Notes under the pieces: model-generated | What the model was told of the DNA's origin: nothing | The model's database searches: none | The model's input: only the letters and a program-made list of their open reading frames with translations | Assembly: GCA_028752905.1 (NCBI GenBank) | Contig: JAQNBH010000009.1 | Coordinates: 44,264,228-44,328,227, forward strand | DNA from: Cladorhizidae sp. MBARI D1340-BT2 | Taxonomy: Eukaryota; Porifera; Demospongiae; Poecilosclerida; Cladorhizidae | Direction of reading: 5' to 3' | Length of the DNA stretch: 64,000 nt | Shown: positions 45,501 through 54,500 of the stretch, one piece after another | How the letters are laid out: every line of letters starts with the position of its first letter | Position numbering within the stretch: position 1 is the stretch's first letter | Made by a program: the position numbers and the translations under genes

Positions 45501-48500
45501 AGGAGAGGAGAGAGACGAGGAGAGGGACAAGGAGAGAGATGAGGAGAGGAGAGAAATGAGAAGAGGAGATGAGGAGAGGAGAGAGACGAGGAGAGGGACA
45601 AGGAGAGGGATGAGGAGAGGGATGAGGAAAGGAGAGAGATGAGGAAAGGAGAGAGATGAGGAAAGGAGAGAGATGAGGAAAGGAGAGAGATGAGGAAAGG
45701 AGAGAGACGAGGAAAGGAGAGAGATGAGGAGAGGAGAGAGATGAGGAGAGGGACGAGGAGAGGGACAAGGGAGAGAGATGAGGAGAGGAGAGAGATGAGG
45801 AGAGGAGAGAGATGGGGAGATGAGAGAGATGAGGAGAGAGATGAGGAGAGAGATGAGGAGACAAGACAGGATGAGGGAGAGGTAACAAGTAAAGTTCTTA
45901 CAAACTTGTGCACATGGCAAAACACATGATACTTCTCACCACACCCACCTTCCTGTTTGATGTGTCCAGAGAGAACCATTGCCACTTCACTGGCCACTTC
46001 TCGCTGGCTGGAGGAGGAGAGAGGACACAGAACTAGAGCTTGCATGCCAACCAGGATGCTACAGCGATGTTCTGCCACTGTCAGCTTTCCTACCGGAGTA
46101 CCTATACACAAGCATTAGCCAGTCACAAGATGATGGGGGGAGGGGCTCAACTAGCATACAGCAAGGCACATGTGGGGGAGGGGCTCAACTAGCATACAGC
46201 CAGCAGAAAGGCATATGTGGGGGAAGGGCTCAATTAGCACACCGCCAGCAGCAAGCACATTGGGGGAAGGGCTCAATTAGCACACCGCCAGCAGCAAGCA
46301 CATTGGGGGAGGGGCTCAATTAGCATACAACCAGCAGCAAGGCACATGGGGGAGGGGCTCAACTAACACACAGCAAGGACATAGCAGCAAGGCACAGGTG
46401 GGGGAGGGGCTCAACTAGCACACAGCAAGGCACATGTGGGGGGAGGGGCCACAACTAGCACAGCCAGCACATGTGGGGGAGGGGCTCAACTAGCATACAG
46501 CAGCAAGGCACATGTGGGGGAGGGGCTCAACTAGCATACAGCAGCAAGGCACAGCATGCAAACATGGCCACACACACATCCTTATCCTACAGAGAGCCAT
46601 ATTGGTTGTGGGGGCTCACATTCCTACTGGGTGTCTCTCAACTGCAGCTAAACTCATGTGAGCATTTTGTTGCACTGATGAAGTTAGGGAAGACTATATA
46701 TCAAACCAGGAAAGTTGTAACATATATTTGAAAATGCCACAACTCCCCCTCCACCCCCCTCTTTATTCTGTGCAGGTAATTTTATATATCAGATAGTTGC
46801 TTATCTGGTGCTTTCAAATGATATGTTGTAGGCACATTATCTTAAGGCTGGTTCACAATAATTATGCTGCTAGGCCGTCGCGTCACTTCTAGCTGTTCAC
46901 AATAACAGAGTGGCCGCTTGAGCCAACTTGAACTTTCACCCAACTGGAACCCCACCCACTAATTAACGGAAGCCAGCACTCATCTCATTCGCGCATCCCA
47001 TATACTAGGGAAAGTTCTCACTGCTTCGATAAGCCTTTCGTCGTCTGTTCAGATTTGAAATCACCAGCTTTTACTGAAAAATCAAAATAAAGTGCACCTG
47101 AACGATGAAAAACTCAAATAAACGCACACCAGAATGATGCAATTGCAGGTCACAATGCCACTCAGAATTGAACTCGATTCTATTCAAGCGGTGCGATGCG
47201 ATTTTGTATTCCCAATATAAAAACACATGACTCATCGCATCGCTCGAGCGTTTCGCATGAATCAGCCTTCAGAAGACACATCCAGCAACATCAAGGTGCA
47301 CATGATCAAGGTGCACGTAAATCAGCTCTGCAGTTCTAACCCACTCAGGTGGTTATCAAATGCCCAAGTTTGGTCTGTAGCCTCCAAGGCTCTCAAGTGT
47401 GATATCCATGGACAACAATTGATAACAGCTGGTTGTTAATGACTGGCAGGCCACCACATTTGCAAGACACCCAAAATAAGACACCCAAAATCCAAAGAGT
47501 CAACTCTTCTCATCATCATACATGTAACATGGCAACATCAGATTTATACATATTCTAGAGCACTAAAATAGCTCTCAGACGACACCAATAATTATTCTTT
47601 GAGTGTGGCAATTTATGACCCAAGAATACATCTTAATCAGGGCGTCAAAGTAAGGACAATGAGATAGTTACCTCTTTGGTAAGTATCCCTTGTAGGTTTC
47701 TCTTCAAATTTTTATATCAAGGCCGTGCATGGACAAAAACCACCAGAACCTCTAAATGGAGCATCCCATGCCTCGTAGAATTAGAACAGTTAGAACCGAC
47801 AGAAAACAATGATTTCAAGTTTTTTGATGTACAGTCTCCCATAACCGAAGCAACAAACTAAGACCATCCCTTACCTAACACCCCTTACTATATGTCACAG
47901 CTTTGCTACAAGGTATTGAGTGGGTTGGTATGAAGTACATTTTAATGCAGCACTGAGCCGCATGTGGAGTTCCTGAACGGCTGCCTTGTCACTGCACTGC
48001 TTAGCGAGAGCTTCCAGCAGGTTTTGGGCCTCTGTCCGAGTGTCCAGACGTGGAGAGCTGAGGTGCGGGATCAAGTTCTTGGCGATGTCCTCGTAAGAGC
48101 TCAGGTCAATCGGTAGGGATGACACCACAAAGGAGACAGCTGCACACAAGGTTAAGATAATGAATGTACAGGAGATTGGCATTTACATGTCCGCGTGCCA
48201 TGTGTGTAGGTGTGGTATGTGTAGAGTGGTATGTGTGTGTAGTGTGGTGTGTGGTATGTGTTGTGTAGTGTGGTATGTGTAGTGTGGTGTGTGTGGTGTG
48301 GTATGTGTAGTGTGGTATGTGTAGTGTGGTATGTGTAGTGTAGTGTGGTATGTGTAGAGTGGTATGTGTGTGTAGTGTAGCGTGTGTAGTGTAGTGTGTG
48401 GTATGTGTTGTGTAGTGTGGTATGTGTAGTGTAGTGTGTGTAGTGTGTGTAGTGTGGTATGTGTAGAGTGGTGTGTGTGTAGTGTAGCATGTGTAGTGTG

Positions 48501-51500
48501 GTGTGTGGTATGTGTAGTGTGGTGTGTGTAGTGTGGTATGTGTAGTGTGGTATGTGTAGTGTGGTATGTGTAGTGTGGTATGTGTAGTGTGGTATGTGTA
48601 GTGTGGTATGTGTAGTGTGGTATGTGTAGTGTGGTATGTGTAGTGTGGTATGTATAGTGTGGTATGTGTAGTGTGGTGTGTGTAGTGTAGTGTGGTGTGT
48701 GTAGGTAGTGTGGTGTGTGTAGTGTGGTGTGTGTGTAGATAGTGTGAACTATTCCTAGGTAGACATATGATGTATACCACACCCCCAATTAGCTCAGATG
48801 AGCTGCCCATCTGGTGATTTTCAAGGTCATGCACTCATAAAGGGCGTGCCCTATTATTTTAACTTGCAGTGCTGGTGTGCATGTAATAGAGCACGTGCTG
48901 GTGCTCTATCATGCACGCAGACTCTGCAAAAAGTGACCTGTGCAGACTAAACATCGTAGAGATTATCATGCATGCAGACTCTGCAGAAAGTGACCTATGC
49001 AGACTAAACATCGTAGAGATTATCATGCATGCAGACTCTGCAGAAAGTGACCTGTGCAGACTAGACATCATAGAGATTATCATGCATGCAGACTCTGCAG
49101 AAAGTGACCTATGCAGACTAAACATCATGGAGATTATCATGCATGCAGACTCTGCAGAAAGTGACCTATGCAGACTAAACATCGTAGAGATTATCATGCA
49201 TGCAGACTCTGCAGAAAGTGACCTGTGCAGTCTAGACATCGTAGAGATTATCATGCATGCAGACTCTGCAGAAAGTGACCTGTGCAGACTAGACATCATA
49301 GAGATTATCATGCATGCAGACTCTGCAGAAAGTGACCTATGCAGACTAAACATCGTAGAGATTATCATGCATGCAGACTCTGCAGAAAGTGACCTATGCA
49401 GACTAAACATCATGGAGATTATCATGCATGCAGACTCTGCAGAAAGTGACCTATGCAGACTAAACATCATGGAGATTATCATGCATGCAGACTCTGCAGA
49501 AAGTGACCTGTGCAGACTAGACATCGTAGAGATTATCATGCATGCAGACTCTGCAGAAAGTGACCTGTGCAGTCTAGACATCGTAGAGATTATCATGCAT
49601 GCAGACTCTGCAGAAAGTGACCTATGCAGACTAAACATCGTAGAGATTATCATGCATGCAGACTCTGCAGAAAGTGACCTGTGCAGACTAGACATCGTAG
49701 AGATTATCATGCATGCAGACTCTGCAGAAAGTGACCTGTGCAGACTAGACATCATAGAGATTATCATGCATGCAGACTCTGCAGAAAGTGACCTGTGCAG
49801 ACTAAACATCATAGAGATTATCATGCATGCAGACTCTGCAGAAAGTGACCTATGCAGACTAAACTTTGTGTGGCCTTTACTGATTGAATGCAGACTTTAT
49901 TTGTGGTTTGTTGCTAAAACTTTTTTCAAACTTTTGTTCAGAATGGCTATACAATAAGCTGCAGTTGGTATGTGACTAGCTCTGTTGAAGCAAGCAAACA
50001 AAAGCTAGGCAGCTGCTACGTGGCTATATGTCTACTAGGCAGCTGCTACGTGGCCATATGTCTACTAGGCAGCTGCTACGTGGCTATATGTCTACTAGGC
50101 AGCTGCTACGTGGCTATATGTCTACTAGGCAGCTGCTACGTGGCTATATGTCTACTAGGCAGCTGCTACGTGGCTATATGTCTACAACAAAACTTCAGCA
50201 AAGAAATCCATCCAGGAGCACCTCCTTGCTCAAGAGTGAAGGAACTCAAGAGTGGTTCCTGGAGAAACAGCCAGGAAGAGACTGTTCAAAGAAATCCATC
50301 CAGGAGCACCTCCTTGCTCAAGAGTGAAGGAACTCAAGAGTGGTTCCTGAAGAAACAGCCAGGAAGAGACTGTTCAAAGAAATCCATCCAGGAGCACCTC
50401 CTTGCTCAAGAGTGAAGGAACTCAGAGTGGTTCCTGGAGAAACAGCCAGGAAGAGACTGTCCAAAGAAATCCATCCAGGAGCACCTCCTTGCTCAAGAGT
50501 GAAGGAACTCAGAGTGGTCCTGGTAAGCATAGGTGCTTGTGCTGCTTTCCACCGAAGAAGAACTTCCAGAAACAACCAGGAAGAGACTGTTCAACGAAGG
50601 GAGTTCTGATCGTCAGCCATTAATTAATCTTTCTCTCTCTCCCCGCTGGAGTAAAGTTTCCTAATTATTAAAAATCAATAGAGCTTGTACTATCGGGCAC
50701 GTAGTTCAAATTCCCCCCCCCCCCCCCCCAATTTTGCCACCCTGAAAGATGGATTTCCCTCACTTTTTACCTCACTTTTTACCTGGATACACCAGATAAC
50801 GGGTTCTTTACATAATTTTTTTTGTGCTTTTGGGGGAATGCCACCATGTAAGATTTACCATGTGTCCTGTACCTTTAGGCCTGGATTTTGCATTATGAAT
50901 CTACTTATGTCACCTCTTTTTTTGTTGCCCGGGCAACACCAGGTACAGCTGCTAGTACATAATAAACATGTAAGGAATAACATCTGCTATGATTGGTTGG
51001 TAGTTACACTGTTACTTTCTTGAAGTGGGGGTGTGAGGAGTGAGGGGGGGGGAGGGGCAAAAATTTACCAATGTAGTTCACAAACATTTAGAAGACCCTT
51101 TACCCTTTAAACAATGCAACATCAATCTAATAATAATCCGCATTATATTTGATGCACATAAAGCAAAGACTCCTCCAAATGTTTGTGGTCTGCATTGGCA
51201 AGGAAATCCTTACAATCAATCAACTTGAATTTTGCTCTCGCGACGTTTCGACTAGATGCTCTAGCCTTCATCAGGAATAATGAAACACATGAGCTTGTAT
51301 ATACGATTCCTTTCCCTGAAACCCCATGTATATTATTATATTGGGCCGACGGCTCAAAGAGGAGGAAACGGTGTACCCACATAGACCACGGCTAGGTTAG
51401 GATGACCCACCATTGCCATTAATTAAATGTACCAATCATTACACAGACTGTAAAAAGCAGTATAATATTTGGTGCATTTTCTTTGTTGATTGTTGATTTG

Positions 51501-54500
51501 TCTATTTAAAAAATAAAAACATTTTGCTGTTGTTTGTCTTGTTTCTCTTGTGCTTTGTAGAATGCTTCACGTTGTGCCGGGCAACCAAACAAGCAGAGAT
51601 GGACCACTCCTTTTAAAACACGCTATTTAAGCAGAGATGGACCACTCCTTTTGTCGAATTTGGAGTCTCGTGGTACTAAAATTGAACTGAATGGATTTAT
51701 TGCATGCAAGCTATGTGAGAGGGAAAGAAAAGAGAGAGAGATAGATAAATACATATATAAAAGATCCTGGGGGCGAATTTCAAGCACTTTTTTCCCCTTC
51801 TTCACTTTCAAGGTCAGCAGTTGGCCAAGGACTCAAGACATATACACGGGAGTCTGTCTCTTTGGAGCTAATAGCAGCCGAAACCACCATCATTTAAAAA
51901 GCTGTCAACGTGGGTTTTACCTCATATATGAGCTTGGTTCTGGGGGAGAGGCTACATTCGGCCATTAAAAAATAAAGTGGGACAAGCCAATTATACGGTG
52001 TTTTAAATAAAACATTTTTCTTCCCTCACTGTGAGCATGTGCAATGCAATGCAATTATAGGTGGGTGTGCACACTCTAATCTACGGCTTTCACCCGAGGT
52101 AGTAAATGGTGTCTAAATGAGGGTGTGGTCTAAACAAGGGTGCGGTCTAAACGAGGATATAGGGCAAACAACCGCCACACAAGGACTCACTGCTCATGAG
52201 TTCATCCGGATTCCGGAGCAAGGCCTTGAGCATCGCAGGATAGAGGGATTCTTTGAAGAGCAAATGAGTCACCTTCTTGAAGAGATCCTTGCAACTCTTG
52301 ATGATCAGTAGGTCAGGACATTCTCGACTTCCAAGGACAGATGTTGCAAACAGCTTCAGGACGTCCTGATAGAGAGATGATGGGAACTCCACCTTTCCTT
52401 CATGCTTGCACAAGAAGGCCACCAGGACACTGATCAGGACCATGCAGCTGAGGGAGAAGGACGACGAAGAGAGAAGGAGCTCCAAGCTGCAGACGGCAAG
52501 CTTAGGGGAGGAGTTTAGGAACTTGACCACATGACCACACGCTTGTTTGTGCAGGCGTTTGGAGACCGCATCTGGAATGGCAGCAAGGAAGGTGGACTGC
52601 AAAACCAAGAGACAAGTTGAAGTGGGCAATAAATTATGCATAAGTTTCCACTCCCTCCCCACACTACACACTCTCACTAGACACACACTCTCTCACTAAA
52701 CACACACACACCACACTCTCACTACACACACGCTCTCACTACACACACGCTCTCACTAAAAACACTCTCTCACTACACACACTCACTACAAACACTCTCT
52801 CACTACAAACACTCTCTCACTACATACACATCAGGGTTTCATTTAGGGGGGCAGCTGCCCCCCCTTGGAACCTTTTTGCCCCCCCCCCCCCCCCCCCCTT
52901 TGGAAATTGTATTATTAAAATTCATTAGAAACTTTGTCACATCTTTAACCATCATGCCCCCCCCCCCTTAATATCCAGATTCCTCCAGTTGTCCTCCGTT
53001 GGACAATTTTCTAAATGAATCCCTGCACACTCTCTTACTACGCACATACAATCTCACTACACACACGCACTCATTCTCACTACACACACACACTCATTCT
53101 CACTACACACACACACACACTCATTCTCACTACACACGCACACTCATTCTCACTACACACACACACACTCATTCTCACTACACACACACACATTCTCACT
53201 ACACACACACATTCTCACTACACACACACACTCATTCTCACTACACACACATACACTCTCACTACACACACACATACTCTCTCACCAGCAATTCCAGAGA
53301 TCTGAGAGAGGTATCACTCTTCTGCAGGAGCAGACATGCCCACTTTAGAGGAACCAGAGCCAGCTTGGCCTGAGATGCACTGCACAAATCACCTCACGTC
53401 ATGTGACTATGATACAGGTCATGTGGTCAACATCCCTTACCTTCCTGCAATGCTAGTGAAGGAAGGAGAGCACTTGGAGAGAACAGTGGTCATGGCCTGC
53501 ACTGAAGCTTTGGCTAAGAGTTGACACAACAAACAAACTTTGAATGATTGCCACTTGGAACGAGTTACCTAGGTAACCCCCACGCATGTGTGCATGCACG
53601 AGTAGGAAGACTTTGCCTTACGGTATTCAGAGAGAAGGCGTACAAGCACACCGTCGACTACATTCTGAGCAGGTCTGAAATAAAGACAGCCTCATGAAGG
53701 TGCAAGATTACAAAGAAAATGTCATAGAATCGAGCGATCATAGCAAGAATATCCACATTGATCGTCATGCACCTGGATGGAAAGAAGTTGACATCATCAA
53801 AAGCCCTACCCCTGACCATGAGGATTTCAACACACCAACATCACTACTACATACTGCACAGGTTTAGAAAATGCAACTTTTGAAGATGCAAGATGCCACT
53901 TCTGCCCATTCTGGGGGAAGTGCAGCACAATGTTGAGGTGTTAATTAATTAACCCTTTGCTTCAGTAGAATTGTGAAAATGTCTCGTTCTGGCAGGCCTG
54001 GTTGTTGGCTACTGCAATCAGCAGAATCAACAAAGATTACAGAACCCCGTGATTCATTCCAATTTAGTACATTAATATAAAACTAAACAAGGTTTAGTAC
54101 CATCTAAACTAGCACTGAATTATGATAAATTTAATTAGGTGAATAAATATTGAATTGAAATGTTGCTATTTTGTACGAGTTTCCTTCCAGTTTCTGACCA
54201 TAATTATTAAGGTGCCATGATGCATCAATGCATTATTAGGTGATGCAATCACTGCATTAGCATTAGGTGATGCAATCAATGCATTAGGTGATGCAGTCAA
54301 TGCATTAGGTGATATCACCAATGTATTAGGTGATATCACCAATGTATTAGGTGATGCATTAGATGATACAAACAATGATTAGGTGATGCAGCCAATGCAT
54401 TAGGTGATGCAGTCAATGCATTAGGTGATGCAGTCAATGCATTAGGCGATGCAGTCAATGCATTAGGCGATGCAGTCAATGCATTAGGCGATGCAGTCAA

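Noticed and set aside
48911..49957. 348-codon plus-strand frame of 19-residue repeats
   Set aside because: Product of the 57-bp array, which is open on both strands; lies inside a GCN1 intron.
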